A stretch of DNA of 64,000 bases from positions 371,925,387 to 371,989,386 of the forward strand of contig OX336388.2 in assembly GCA_946902985.2 (NCBI GenBank). The letters run 5' to 3'. Below the pieces are notes generated by a model. The model was not told the origin of the DNA and made no database searches. It saw nothing but the letters and a program-made list of their open reading frames with translations. Both the position numbers and the translations under genes were made by a program. This stretch comes from Meconema thalassinum (Eukaryota > Arthropoda > Insecta > Orthoptera > Tettigoniidae). This document shows positions 10,075 through 20,852 of the stretch, in pieces (position 1 is the stretch's first letter; each line of letters opens with the position of its first letter).

Positions 10075-10384
10075 GGCTGCTGATCTCGTCATCCGCTTTA
10101 TAAGTGAGAGTGGGTTAGAGCCAGCAATCTAAATTTTCAAATTTACATTGACTCAAAGACTTGTTCCTTTTTGAATTCTGAATTATTATTTTTCTTGGTC
10201 TTTCCGTAATTTTTGTTTATTCTTAAATATTTTTATTTTTTTTAAATTAATTTTCGGTCTTTTCAAATTTAGGTGTCCACCTCTAAATTTTAAATTCCAT
10301 TCCAAAATTGTATACTTTAATCTGTGTTAAGAGGGGCAGATGACCTCGTAGTTCCGCCCCTTAAAACATCAATAACTAACTATA
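10075..10384 (+). mobile_element. SINE-like insertion with 14-bp target-site duplication
   Basis: TAAAGTACATGTAT occurs at 10061-10074 and again at 10385-10398, directly flanking the insert. The insert has a weak B-box-like GGGTTAGAGCC near its start and ends in the GGGGCAGATGACCTCG / CCCCTTAAAA tail. The fold-back partner arm lacks the insert, which confirms it. Confidence 0.75.
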
Positions 10385-11201
10385 TAAAGTACATGTATCG
10401 TCCCTTCGTTGGAGTCTTCTTCAGCTTATATCTCAGGCAAGATCTATTCTAAGTAAAACTTAGATTACAATATTCTTAAAGCTATATTTAGGTTCAAATA
10501 AACTGTAAATAGATACATGGATATCCTTAAAAAATATTAAATTTAAAAAATTGAATTTTAACATTATTATTCTGAATTCTGTTCAAGCTAATGAAGACAC
10601 TTATCAAAATCTGAAAATTTCTGGAAATACTTTCAAAATAAAGTGCATCCAGTTATCAATATGGAAAACATCTTCAAAAGTTTAAAATCGTGACTTGTTG
10701 CAAATGATAATATTTTAGAGGAGCTTGTTTTCAAAACTGAATATCTCCTCAATCATAATTTTTACAGGAGAGAGGAAATACGTATATCTTCAGACAGGAT
10801 TATCAAAATGGGATAATTTATAGTTTAAATGATGGCTAGAAGGAGCAACATACTATCACAAAAAGTGCACCAAATTATCAAGTTATTGATAAAAGATTGA
10901 TAAAAATTAATAAATATAATGATTTAGTTATGAAAAAGAATGGTTGTTGTATTATCTATAGAAAGCAGGATATTTCACATAATCTCAAATATTTATCCTA
11001 ATTCGTGATATTTATTTTGAACATAATTTGAATAGGTACAATTCGAAATTAAATGCTTTAATTTAAAAATAAATATTCATTTAGCACGATATATTATAAG
11101 TGTTGGATATATTCAGTTTTGAACGAAAAGTATGTTTTCTAACATTTGATCCAAAAATATTTTACCATCCAATTCAGCTGAGGCAAATGTTATCGAATCA
11201 A

Positions 11202-11236
<35 letters not shown>

Positions 11237-11504
11237 TATTCAGTTTTGAAACCAAGCTCTTCTAACTTATGAAGATGTTTTCAATCAATTTGCAACAAGG
11301 CGCAGGATATATGATTTAAACTTTTGAAAATGTTTTCCATATTGATAACTGGATGCACTTTATTTTGAAACTTTACAAGAAATTTTCATCTTTGATGACT
11401 GACAGCACGTAGTTTATTTTTATAATATTTCATTAGCTTTGGACATCCGTATCAGAATTCAGAATAATAAGATTTCAATTCATGTTTTTAAGGATATTCA
11501 TTTC

Positions 11505-11940
11505 TTCTTCGGGGTTGGGTCGCTTAAAACCACGCGAAATCAGCACTGTCTAGCCTTCCTGTTGGCCCAGTATTCCTTCATTCGCAACGAGTGGGTCTGT
11601 TTCCGTTGCTCTGACCATTGATGTTGTGTAGTCTTCTTCCTCGAAATCCCGCGTCTGAGTGATTTTCCTGATTTCTTTTCGGTCATGTAAGTTTGGTGAT
11701 CCTAATTCCTTTAAGTCTTTTTCTGTAAATTTATACCAATTCGGTCTAGTAGCCTTGTTCTTTAAGAAAGTATATATTTTGTGTGTCAGTCTGTTCGGGT
11801 CCATTCTTTCCATGTGTCCCATAAATTGGATTCTTCGCATTCGTATTGTGTCTGTGAGTCGGGATTTTTTTGTATATTACTGTAAGTTATTAGGCTTTGG
11901 ATAATGTACACCATCTTTTGTTCTTGGTCCATTATTTTAC
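11505..11940 (-). pseudogene. LINE C-terminal fragment in fold-back arm
   Basis: On the minus strand an open frame (11840-11550) reads MRRIQFMGHMERMDPNRLT, then KATRPNWYKF and KDLKELGSPN. This is the tail of a LINE reverse transcriptase: the pattern 'RR-x-F-x-GH-x-x-RM' followed by a 'W-x5-DL' segment is widespread in insect LINEs. Upstream in the same direction SRLTDTIR is also in keeping. It interrupts the right arm of the fold-back element, since the partner arm lacks it, and sits beside a (TTTA)n run at 11945-11980 that may be its target or tail. It is truncated at the N-terminal side and non-functional. Confidence 0.65.
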
Positions 11941-11953
11941 GATATTTATTTAC

Positions 11954-11984
<31 letters not shown>

Positions 11985-12154
11985 CAGTTAATTTGAACAT
12001 AAATTTAGCTTTAAAATTATTTTAATCTAAGTTTTAATTAGAATAGATTTTGCCTTAGATATAAGCAGATGAAGGCTCCATCGAAGGATCGAAATATTTA
12101 CTTTAATTCAATGTTTCAAGAATTGTATTGATAGATCCTTTCTTCTCAGACATG

Positions 12155-12529
12155 CGAAATTCACTGCCAAATTCTGAACTTGAACAGCCACCATTCATCA
12201 GTTTCCTTTTGAATGAAAGTATACAAATTGCGCACAATGTGCAAAGAGTAGTTACAGTAGTATACATTATTCAGTTAAACAAAAGCTTGTAATGGATTCA
12301 GTTCGCATTTTGCATGTCAATGCGTGGTATCTCTTGCACGGATACAACATCTGACACACACGCATCTTGCTCCCGGTTCATTATAGTTTTTCACAACACA
12401 AACCTTCAGGCGAAAGCCAACTCGTCACTTTGTGTCGTAAAACTATTAACGGTTGGCCATCGCAAATGTTGCAAAAACTCCTCCCATATAGCAGCTTTCT
12501 TTGTCTTTGAGTAGTCAATCAAAAATGTG
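12155..12529. other. No recognisable feature
   Basis: Unique-looking sequence between the fold-back element and a SINE B. The 66-codon open frame at 12314 has no known motif. Confidence 0.4.
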
Positions 12530-12990
12530 CGTTGGTTGGTTGGTTGGTTGGTTGGTACCTCAGTTTAGGGGCTGCGACAACGCGGTCATGTAGCCCCGTG
12601 TACTTTGGGTGTGTGTAGAATCTCTGATAACCGGTGTTAATTGTGGATTAGTGTGTGTTACGTGTAATTCAGGCAAGGACTGCAGACGATCAAATTCAAG
12701 TAGATCCTACTTTTGCTACCAAATGCTACCGTCAACGACACCTAGCTGTGAACTTGGCTACTAGATGCCACCACAACTGGTACCTGACAGCTAACGTTGG
12801 AACTTTAAGAGCGTTAAGCAAATCTAACCTACTAATTAAGCTACACACAATTGTAGTTAGTGGAAGGTTGTTTTACATGACATGGGCCCGCCGGCATAAC
12901 AGTACGTCGCCTCCGAAGGAAGGTATACTGATAAATTTTTGAAACTCTTAAAGAACCGACAATTTTGGCCGGGTTTGAACCCGCAATCTT
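12530..12990 (-). mobile_element. SINE type B, continuous copy
   Basis: On the minus strand: B box GGGTTTGAACCCGCAATC reversed at about 12970-12985, the GAGGCGACGT / GAAGGAAGGTATAC block, the body GTTCCAACGTT, and the tail with CACACCCAAAGTACACGGGG and GCAGCCCCTAAACTGAGG. It ends at an (AACC)n run (GGTT repeats at 12533-12555). This copy serves as reference for the split copies. Confidence 0.75.
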
Positions 12991-13019
12991 GGGCATAGAA
13001 AAAATGCTTTATAAGACCT

Positions 13020-13335
13020 AAGAACCCGGCCGAAGTCGTCGGTTCTTTAAGAGCGTTAAAAATCCATCAGTATGCCTTCCTTCGGAGGGGAAGTAAAACC
13101 GACGGCCCCATTTATGGCATGTAAAAGAACCTTCGACTAATTACACTTGTGTGAAGCTAAATTATAGGCTAAATTTGACTAACGCTCTTAGGTTACAACG
13201 TTCGTCACCAGGAGCCGACTGTGGTGGCATCTAGTAACTAAGTTCAGAACTAGTTGTCGATGACGGTGGTGTTTGTTAGAAAAAGTAGGAACTACTTGAA
13301 AATTGAATGTTTGCAGTCCTTACTTGAATTTAAAA
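13020..13335 (+). mobile_element. SINE type B, inverted partner
   Basis: Starts AACCCGGCCGAAGTCGTCGG and continues through GGAGGGGAAGTAAAACCG and GTAGGAACTACTTG. It lies head-to-head with 12530-12990, about 30 bp apart. The tail is incomplete. Confidence 0.75.
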
Positions 13336-13639
13336 AATTACGAGCCTTACAGTAGTCGCATATGATGTGTAACATCTCACATAGAAAAAACCTCACGTGA
13401 AATTGTTGATACACCGGTATTTTATAGTATTATTGGCACAAATATTAATCTATTGTAAAAGGGAGTGTTTTACAGATATTGTAGTTTATAATACAGAACT
13501 CATTTTATTAGATGATTTGTAGCTTCCACCAGCACTAGCCTAAATGTCAACTCGCTGTTCACAACAGATGGAGGGGATTTCGAGTAATCCTCGATTTAAA
13601 TCGATCTATCGAATCAGTTTCTTTTGGTCGGCAACTCGG

Positions 13640-13882
13640 CACTCCGTTCTTATAAACACGCAGGTTAGTGTTTGGAGGCAGGATAGGTTGTTATTTTGTG
13701 CGTGTGGTTAGTTTTGAAGGATGAAGAAAATAACGAACTATTTAACATCCACCCAGGCATCGAAAAAGCTGCAAGTTAATTATTCGAACACAAACAATGA
13801 CCGTACTTTGCAAATTGCCGAAAATTGCAAGGTCGAGATGTTTAGTCGACTACAACTTAGAGTGCTCCCTAAATGTATTTAA
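13640..13882 (+). other. Possible N-terminal exon of a transposase or gene (weak)
   Basis: A TATAAA at 13650 precedes an ATG at 13721 whose frame begins MKKITNYLTSTQASKK and stays open for about 50 codons to 13881. The start recalls the short N-terminal stretch before the BED-type finger of some hAT-like transposases, but no finger, other domain or good donor site is seen. It may be chance. Confidence 0.2.
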
Positions 13883-13957
13883 AAAATAGGCTCTGATAAT
13901 AGGTAGGATATTTGAGGCGTTTAGAAAGAAACGGGTGCAAGTGATGGCTGAGAATCG

Positions 13958-14130
13958 TGGGAAAATTACCCTTAAAACATACCTCCATAAGGGTGATTTT
14001 CCATGTGAAATAAAATGTCACCTAAATCCCTTTGCTTTTGAACCGTGGGAAAATTACCCTTAAACATACCTCCATAAGGGTGATTTTCCATGTGAAATAA
14101 AATGTCACCTAAATACCTTTGCTTTTGAAC
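13958..14130. repeat. Tandem duplication, about 86 bp twice, with hairpin
   Basis: GGGAAAATTACCCTTAAA through TTTGCTTTTGAAC is repeated almost exactly. Each unit contains an inverted repeat, GGAAAATTACCCTTA and TAAGGGTGATTTTCC, separated by about 13 bases. Confidence 0.8.
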
Positions 14131-14270
14131 ACCTCATTTATGATTTGCTCTTCCCTACACTGATCAAATTTCAAGTAAATCAACTGTTTCTGAAGAAGAT
14201 GACTCCTTTTATTTAACACGATAAGTGAAATATATATTTATTAACATTTGGTTGTAATTGGGTCCCATTT

Positions 14271-14343
14271 TTAGCCTACTTTCGATTTTTGCAAAAAATG
14301 AAAGTAGACTTATGAGATCAACGCAGGGCGAAAAAAATGTGTC

Positions 14344-14381
<38 letters not shown>

Positions 14382-16394
14382 TGTGTGTGTGTGTGTGTGA
14401 ATCTGTGTGTGCGTGTGTGTGTGAGTGTGTGTGCTCTGAATGTCTGTCCCCCCCTATCAATTCGAACACGGTGAACGCGAATTGAACGAAATTTGGTACA
14501 AAGGTAGCACTAGCAAAGGACACCTCAGTGTCATGTTTTATATCGCCGCCATCTTGACGGAAACGTAATGGCGGCCACCCAAATGTTCAAAACTTAAATC
14601 AAATTATCCGATCTCTACCAAGTTGTGCAACAACATACCTTTATGGGGGAGCATCCTTTGACCAAACTAATAGGTCATCAGCCTAATAGTTTGCTGATGG
14701 CGGCCATCTTGGTGTGAAAATCGATTCCCCCTATTAATTCGAACACGGTAAAACCGAATGGAACGAAATTTGGTACAGAGGTAGTACTAGCAAAGGGCAC
14801 CTTAGTGTCATGTTTTATATCGCCGCCATCTTGACGGAAACGTAATGGCCGCCACAAAAATGTTCAAAGCTTAAATCAAATTACGACTAACCTAATCATC
14901 CGATCTCTACCAAATTTTGCAACAACATACCTTTATGGAGGAAGCATCCTTTGACCAAATTAGTAGGTCATTAGACTAATAGTTTGCGGATGGCGGCCAT
15001 CTTCGTGTCAAAATCGATTCCCCCTATTAATTAAACACGGTGAAACCGAATGGAACGAAATTTGGTACAGAGGTAGCACTAGCAAAGGACACCTCAGTGT
15101 CATGTTTTATATCGCCGCCATCTTGACAGAAACGTAATGGTGGCCACACAAATGTTCAAAGCTTAAATCAAATTACGACTAACATATTCATCCGATCTCT
15201 ACCAAATTTTGCAACAACATACCTTTATAAAGGGAGCATCCTTTGAACAATCTAATAGGTCATTAGCCTAATAGTTTGCGGATGGCGGCCATCTTTGTGT
15301 CAAAATCGATTCCCCCTATTAATTCGAATACAGTGAAACCGAATGGAACGAAATTTGGTACAGAGGTAGCATTAGCAAAGGGCACCTCAGTGTCAAGTTT
15401 TATATCGCCGCCATCTTGACGGAAACGTAATGGCGCACACACAAATGTTCAAAGCTTAAATCAAATTACGATTAACCTAATCATCCGATCTCTACCAAAT
15501 TTTGCATTAACATACCTTTATGGAGGGAGCATCCTTTGACCAAACTAATAGGTCATTAGCCTAATAGTTTGCGGATGGCGGCCGTCTTTGTGTGAAAATC
15601 GATTTCCCCTATCAATTCGAACACGGTGAAACCGAATGGAACGAAATTTGTTACAGAGGTAGCACTAGCAATGGGCACCTCAGTGTCATGTTTTATATCA
15701 TCGCCATCTTGACGGAAACGTAATCGCGGCCACCCAAATGTTAAAAGCTAAAATGTAATTACGACCAACCTAATAATCTAGTCTCTACCAAATTTTTCAA
15801 CAACATATCTTTATGTGGGAAGCATATTCTGACCAAACTGCAAGATCATCAGCCCAATCGTTTGCAGATGGTGACCAATAATGTGTGCAAATCGATTCCC
15901 CCTATCAATTCAAACACGGTGAAACCGAATTGAACGAAATTTGGTACAGAGGTAGCACTAGCAAGGGGCACCTCAGTGTCATGTTTTATATCGCCGCCAT
16001 CTTGACGGAAACGGAATGACGGCCACCCAAATGTTAAAGGCTTTAATCAAATTACGACCATCCTAATAATTTGATTTCTACCAGATTTTTCAACGACATG
16101 GAAAGCATCTTATGACTGACTACAAGGTCATCAGCCCAATAGTTTGCAAATAGCGGCCATGTATGTGTGCAAATCCATTCCCCATATCAATTCAAACACG
16201 GTGAAACCGAATTGAATGGTTTTTTTTTACAGAGGTAGCACTAGCAAAGGGCACCTCATATTCATAGCACATTGTATTTCAACAAGCTACTACAACCAAC
16301 ATTCAATTATATTCCTTGAAAAGGACAAAGAGTTATGACAAAACCCATGCATTTAAGAGAAAGTAGGCTATATGTTCTTTACTGAACATCTTGT
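14271..16394 (-). mobile_element. Helentron-like element with seven 290-bp internal repeats
   Basis: On the minus strand it starts CAAGATGTTCAG with AGCCTACTTTC just inside. It ends with the palindromic TTTTTTGCAAAAAT, a short spacer and GTAGGCTAA. The subterminal inverted repeat AGCCTAC/GTAGGCT plus an end hairpin followed by CTAA suit a Helentron-type (Helitron-related) non-autonomous element. Inside are units starting near 14461, 14738, 15030, 15322, 15617, 15908 and 16190, and a (GT)n run at 14350-14435 next to the 3' end. No protein is encoded; the Cys/Val open frame is the GT run. Confidence 0.55.
14350..14435. repeat. (GT)n microsatellite
   Basis: About 40 GT units with a few interruptions, inside the 3' end of the preceding element. 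Confidence 0.9.
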
Positions 16395-16857
16395 TGTTAT
16401 AACAACTGATGTTTAGGCTTCTGTTTTTGTGCTGAAAATTGAATTTTTATTCGACTCCGATGTTTTATTCACAACTACTATAAACTGTCTGGGCATATCT
16501 TAATGAAGTATAAGCCTAGGTTTTTAAGTCGTTCGGTGCTGACGAATCAGTTGGGAATATATTGCATTTGGCCACTTGAATAAATATGGTCTTAATTCGA
16601 GATAAATTAATCAAACAATAACACTGTTTTGTTGAGAATGAAGTCCCGTACTACAAGTGTAGACCAGATCAGAGTCTGAATAATGACAAAGTCAAGATCT
16701 TGTGGGATTCTTTTTCTTCTTCTCCTTCTTCGCCTTTTGAGACCACAAAGGATCACTTTAACCAACCATTAGTTCGTCGACTTGTAGGAACTGTACGAGC
16801 CTTGCGGTCTTCCCAGTACTTCTTCATTCTACTATAATATCTGATCATTTTTATAGA
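16395..16857. other. No recognisable feature
   Basis: Sequence between the Helentron-like element and a LINE fragment. The minus-strand frame across 16753-17199 overlaps the LINE fragment in antisense and is discounted. Confidence 0.4.
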
Positions 16858-17118
16858 AACCAACAGGCCAGACCTTGTGAAATTTGATAAACAATTGCGC
16901 AAGTCAACCGTAGTCTGTGTTGCTGTCCACTCGATGAAAACCTGCAAACTCGCGGCAGAGAAAAGGCGCAAATACCACCCGCTTGCCACTGAGCTCATCC
17001 ACATGGCGGCTAAAAAATGTACAGTAACCGTCATCCCAGTCGTTGTTTCTGTGGGTAGCTTACTTACGAGGGACAATTCAAAAGAGAAACTTGGCACGAA
17101 GAAACACTCTGTTAGGTA
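16858..17118 (+). pseudogene. LINE C-terminal fragment (NRPDL type)
   Basis: The + strand frame reads NRPDLVKFDKQLRKS, then VCVAVHSMKTCKLAAEKRRK, then VIPVVVSVGSL and ends at a stop after 17116. It matches the C-terminal segment of LINE polyproteins with the order 'NRPDIV', 'DVAVP', 'E-K-x-x-K-Y' and 'VIPVV-x-G-x-L'. The Asp-Val-Ala-Val-Pro step is altered. Only this end survives. Repeat H begins right at its 3' end. Confidence 0.6.
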
Positions 17119-17330
17119 GTCAGCCCGAAGGCTGGTTGGATCCTCAATAAACACCGCCATTAGGTTAAGTGGGTAGATACCCACAAAATCCCAAGGCAAC
17201 GCTTTATTGAGGCGTACTAGGCAAGATGAGGAGCGAGGTAGTTTGTCATTGCTTTCCTCACTGAGTCAGAACAGCAGTACTAATCCTATGAGTAGCACCT
17301 TTCACAGCATCCAGTAGCACTGATAAACAG
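17110..17330. repeat. Unclassified interspersed repeat H, copy 2
   Basis: Second copy of the repeat at 5065-5230, about the same length with scattered differences. This copy has an extra GGGTAGATACCCAC hairpin-like stretch. Confidence 0.5.
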
Positions 17331-17499
17331 ATAATGCAAAAGCGTGTCGTCCTTAGTACTGCTAGTATAGTACGCAAGCTTTTGTCTCTTCAGTAACTTA
17401 CTCTTAACATCTTGAGATCCATTGCTAACATCCGTGTCTTTGACTCGAAAGGAATCCGACGATGATGCGTTTGTGTTTGTATGAAAATTTAATATAATA

Positions 17500-18035
17500 C
17501 TAGCATTACCCGTCGCGGCTTCGCCCACGAATATTCTAGTTGTAAAGAGTACACTTAGCAAAATCTCAATCATGAATGCTATGACTGATTTATCCTTGGT
17601 ATGAATAATCAGACTTTATCAATTCAGCTACTGGTGCAGTGGTTAGGGGTTTGTCATTCCTTCATAGGTATATCAGAGCGAAGTTAGTTTTCTGGGAATA
17701 TCACAGACATTGTTAATTTAAGGGCCTTTAAATGTGGTTTTCGGAGACCCTTTATAGTCGGGTGAAAATGACCTTTCGTACCACACTCACACGTGAAAAT
17801 TGCGTGAAAAAATTCTAGAGTGTCCCTTGACCCCCTTAAGCGCATTATACTGTATGTATTGATGAATTTTACAGCTTAATTTGGTTCAGTGATAACCTTA
17901 TAACCGTCTGGAAACTTTCACAGTAATGTAATAATTAGAATTGCATTGCGACTTACAGAAATAGATGGACCTGTGAGGTTCTGTTACCATGGTTACCGTG
18001 TTGCAATCTTTCATTATTTCATTGTAAATATACAT
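17500..18035 (-). mobile_element. Helitron fragment related to 41184-46468
   Basis: CTAGCATTACCCGTCGCGGCT at 17500 is the minus-strand 3' end with a weak hairpin. The following 17610-18030 matches the first part of the long Helitron (AGTTTTCTGGGAATATCAC, GGTTTTCGGAGACCC, CTTGACCCCCTTAAGCGCAT). The 5' end is missing. Confidence 0.6.
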
Positions 18036-18224
18036 GTTTTAAGGTATTTATTTAATTGTGAGGCATTTAAAGAGTAAGTGAGTGCGTTTCGCGTACGCAT
18101 TGGGTTATGCTGAACCTGTAGGTACCCCATATGTGTAGGTTGGTGTTAATGGTACCTTATTTTCGGTACTAAACTGGAATGGGACCTTAGCAGAATAATA
18201 TAGGGAGGGATAATAATAATACAG

Positions 18225-18552
18225 GGCGCCAGGGAATGTTCTCCGCAGTGCCTACATGCTGCTGCGAGAGATTACATCACCAGTTACGTTGGCAGCACGG
18301 CTGTCGCCTGTATCAAAACAAACAAACAAACAAACAAACAAATAAACAGTAAACTTTTTACTCACTACAGCCATTCATAACATACTGTTGCACTCTTTCA
18401 ATAATCTAAATATATGCACTGACGATTTCGACAGGCCACAGCCCACACATGTGGCCTTCACCCTATCAAGGACACAGTGCTGCCAACTAAACTGATGACG
18501 CTACCTCTCGCAGCTGAACGTAGCCACTACGGAGAACATTTCCTGGCTCCAT
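18225..18552. repeat. Inverted repeat with (CAAA)n between arms
   Basis: The arm at 18225-18300 (GGGAATGTTCTCCG, CTGCGAGAG, GTTGGCAGCAC) is repeated inverted at 18478-18552. Between them are a (CAAA)n run (18318-18342) and a GCCACAGCCCACACATGTGG segment. A (TAA)n run follows at 18556-18595. Confidence 0.65.
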
Positions 18553-18599
18553 GTAATAATAATAATATAATAATAATAATAATAATAATATTAATAAGT

Positions 18600-19175
18600 A
18601 ATAAAGCCCATTGCGTGGAGCAAAAAAGTGACTCTAGGAATACACTTCATTGACATTATTTTTTACACATTATTATACGCAAGTGGTTGTAGGTTTTCTC
18701 ATATGAAAAAAGATATTGATTCCCTTTCGAACTGTTCACCATTCCATTATACTCTGCTTTTTAAGTTAACTGACATTTTTTTGGTATGATTTTTAACACA
18801 TTATTGTTTATTAGCAAGTATAGTTTACACAAACAGACTATTTATGTAGGGAAATGTAATTAAATATTTAGTAAAAGCTTTTAAACACCATAATTAACGT
18901 ACATTTTCTCCACTACACGGTAATGCATGGAATCATGGATATGTTTACGACTCTGTGACTTCTGAGGGTCTTCAAATAACTGAAACGCTTTGTCCTTTTA
19001 CAAGTACTACCTTCGTGCGCTTGCGCTTGTTGCCATGGTAACTAGGTCTCGGAAATATGTCGACGTAGAACTCTCCACGATCATCCAAGTTAGACTTCCA
19101 ACGTGGAAACATATCCATGTAAAAATTATATAAACTGGTCCAGTATAGGCTAACTCTAAAGAGAAGCATTAATGT
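18600..19175. other. No recognisable feature
   Basis: AT-rich sequence with no coding frame of note. Confidence 0.45.
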
Positions 19176-19177
19176 TT

Positions 19178-19440
19178 GAATCCGCCTCGTTGCGTAGTGG
19201 CTAGCATTCATGGCTATCACCGCGGAGGCCCGGGTTCAATTTCCAGGTCTGCCAAGAAATTTCATTCTGGTCTGAGGCCAGGAGCGGGGTACACTCAGCC
19301 TCGTGAGGCAAAACTGAGAAGAGGTGGGTTCGATTCCCTAGTCAGCAACCCTGGAAGTGGTTTTCCGTGGTTTCCCACTTCTACACCAAGCAAATGCCGG
19401 AAAAGTCACGGCCGCCTCCAAGATCGCGGCATAAGTCGTC
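19178..19440 (+). mobile_element. SINE type E, joined to SINE type B
   Basis: CCGCCTCGTTGCGTAGTGGCTA is the tRNA-like head and GGGTTCAATTTCC the B box. AGCCTCGTGAGGCAAAACTG follows, then a second B-box-like GTGGGTTCGATTCCC and the core TTTCCGTGGTTTCCCA with CAAATGCCGG. Near 19425 the sequence changes without a gap to the SINE B body (AAGTCGTCGGATTTTTAAGA). Confidence 0.75.
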
Positions 19441-19773
19441 GGATTTTTAAGAGCGTTAAAAATCCCTCAGTATGCCTTCCTTCGGAAGGGAAGTAAAGCT
19501 GGCGGTCCCATGTCATAGATTTATGGCATGAAAAAGAACCTTCCACTAACTACACTTGTGGAAGCTAAAATTTGTAGGTTAGTTTGTTAACGCTGTATTA
19601 GTTCCAAAGTTCGCCGCGAGGTGCTGACTGCGATGGCATTTAGTAGCCACGTCCTCAGCAAGGTGTCGTGGACGGTAGCATTTGGTAGCAAAAGTAGGAA
19701 CTACTTGAAAAAATTAATCGTCTGCAGTCCTTCTACCTGAATCACAGATAATACACACTAATACAATTAACAC
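19425..19773 (+). mobile_element. SINE type B body (split by a LINE insertion)
   Basis: Contains GGAAGGGAAGTAAAGCTGG, AAAAGTAGGAACTACTTG and AATACACACTAATACAATTAACAC. The tail resumes at 20340 after a LINE of 566 bp. Confidence 0.75.
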
Positions 19774-20339
19774 TTTTCAAGTTAAACACTCGATCAGTTA
19801 CTGATACATTACAGAAGACTGATAGAAGAATTCTCAGAACTATAATTAATAAAAAACATCAGGTGGATGGTCAATGGCGTCTATTACCAAATGAAGTGGT
19901 TTATAAAGAAACTGAGTCTATAGTCGATACTATGCGAAAAAGGCGAATTGCTTTTTTTTTGTCATATCTCACGCCTGCCGGATACCAGACAATTAAAAGT
20001 ATTATTTAATTATTTTTTTCAAAAGTAAAACAAAGAACTCTTGGTTTATGGAAATTCAAAATGATCTGGATGAACTCTGCTTGACAATGTCCCAAATTGC
20101 TAACAAAGATGAGAAGAATATCTTGAAAAACAAGAACATCAGACTTCCCTTAAAAACCTTTACCCGCAAAACTTACACCATAAGCGATGCAGAGAGAGCG
20201 GCAAGGTCGACTAGAATGAAAATGTTTTGGGAAAAGAAGAAAAATACGAAGCTGAATCTTTAATATTGTTTTTGAGACATGTATATACTTGTTTCGGTTA
20301 AGTGCTCCAATGAGGGCGTAACATATGTATATAAATAAA
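19774..20339 (+). mobile_element. 5'-truncated LINE insertion with 6-bp TSD
   Basis: TAACAC at 19768-19773 and 20340-20345 flanks the insert, which sits in the tail of a SINE B. It carries a LINE C-terminus followed by a 3' UTR ending AAATAAAT. The 5' truncation is typical of target-primed reverse transcription. Confidence 0.7.
19800..20263 (+). pseudogene. LINE polyprotein C-terminus
   Basis: In interrupted frames the + strand reads TDRRILRTIINKKHQVDGQW, then a segment of the 'RRI-x-FFGHI-R' kind (AKKRRIAFF region at about 19935-19960), then an intact open frame from 20048 that includes YTISDAERAARSTRMKMFWE and stops at 20261-20263. This resembles the C-terminal part of LINE proteins whose last residues are Lys/Arg-rich. 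Stops and frame changes around 19850-20040 mean no functional product. Confidence 0.55.
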
Positions 20340-20432
20340 TAACACAGGTTATCAGACAAATTCTTCACACACCCAAGTAAACAGAGCTAAATGATCGCGA
20401 TGACCAAGCCCCTCAATGAAGCAACAACAATT
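20340..20432 (+). mobile_element. SINE 3' tail module
   Basis: CACAGGTTATCAGACAAATTC, CACCCAAGTA, GCTAAATGATCGCGATG and AAGCCCCTCAATGAAGCAAC. It is the continuation of the SINE at 19425-19773. The same module occurs at 25810-25935, 27880-27925, 29401-29495 and, reversed, at 29895-29990. Confidence 0.7.
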
Positions 20433-20661
20433 TTAACTTTAAGAACTTACTTTTAAATTCCCTCAGCATGAGCTTTCGAACGATGTAAAGATTACTTAAA
20501 TCGATCCAATAAAACTGAATAAACAAGCGTTAACATAATAGGCCTTGGCCTTTTATATAAGTAGGTACCGTAACACGCGAGGAAAGAAAACAGCCATTAG
20601 TAGAACGCGTTAATGGTCGCCTAAATACTAAAAAAAGGAAAAGGCTTATTGTATACAAGAA

Positions 20662-20800
20662 TCACCTCGTGGTGCAGTGGCTAACATTGCTAGTTACCAA
20701 CCCAGAGGTCCCGGCTATGCCAAGAATTCTAAAAGTCTTGATACCGGTATGGTCTGTTAAGGTGGCTCACAGTCTCGTGATGGTGCAGAGGTGTGTAAAT
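20662..20800 (+). mobile_element. Diverged SINE type E head
   Basis: CACCTCGTGGTGCAGTGGCTAACA, then CCAACCCAGAGGTCCCGGCTATGCCAAGAATTC, parallel to the SINE E head. It is truncated soon after CAGTCTCGTGA. Confidence 0.5.
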
Positions 20801-20852
20801 TATTAGACTCGATGTTAGTTTTTCAACATTTCATTTTTTCTTTTTATGACTT

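Larger units (their letters stand above)
10033..12150. mobile_element. Fold-back (long inverted repeat) element
   Basis: The left arm (about 10033-10770) and right arm (about 11230-12150, inverted) share long stretches, for example CTATCAATACAATTC, TTCAAAATAAAGTGCATCC and TCAATATGGAAAACAT. Both arms are interrupted: the left by a SINE-like insertion at 10075-10384, the right by a LINE fragment at about 11505-11940. The central 10770-11230 is AT-rich with a 38-T run (11196-11233). No transposase is present, and the termini are not sharply defined. Confidence 0.65.

Noticed and set aside
14258..14523. Val/Cys- and His/Thr-rich open frames
   Set aside because: They come from the (GT)n/(AC)n run and the ends of a mobile element.
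16753..17199. 148-codon minus-strand frame
   Set aside because: Antisense to the NRPDL-type LINE fragment and to repeat H; no motif of its own.
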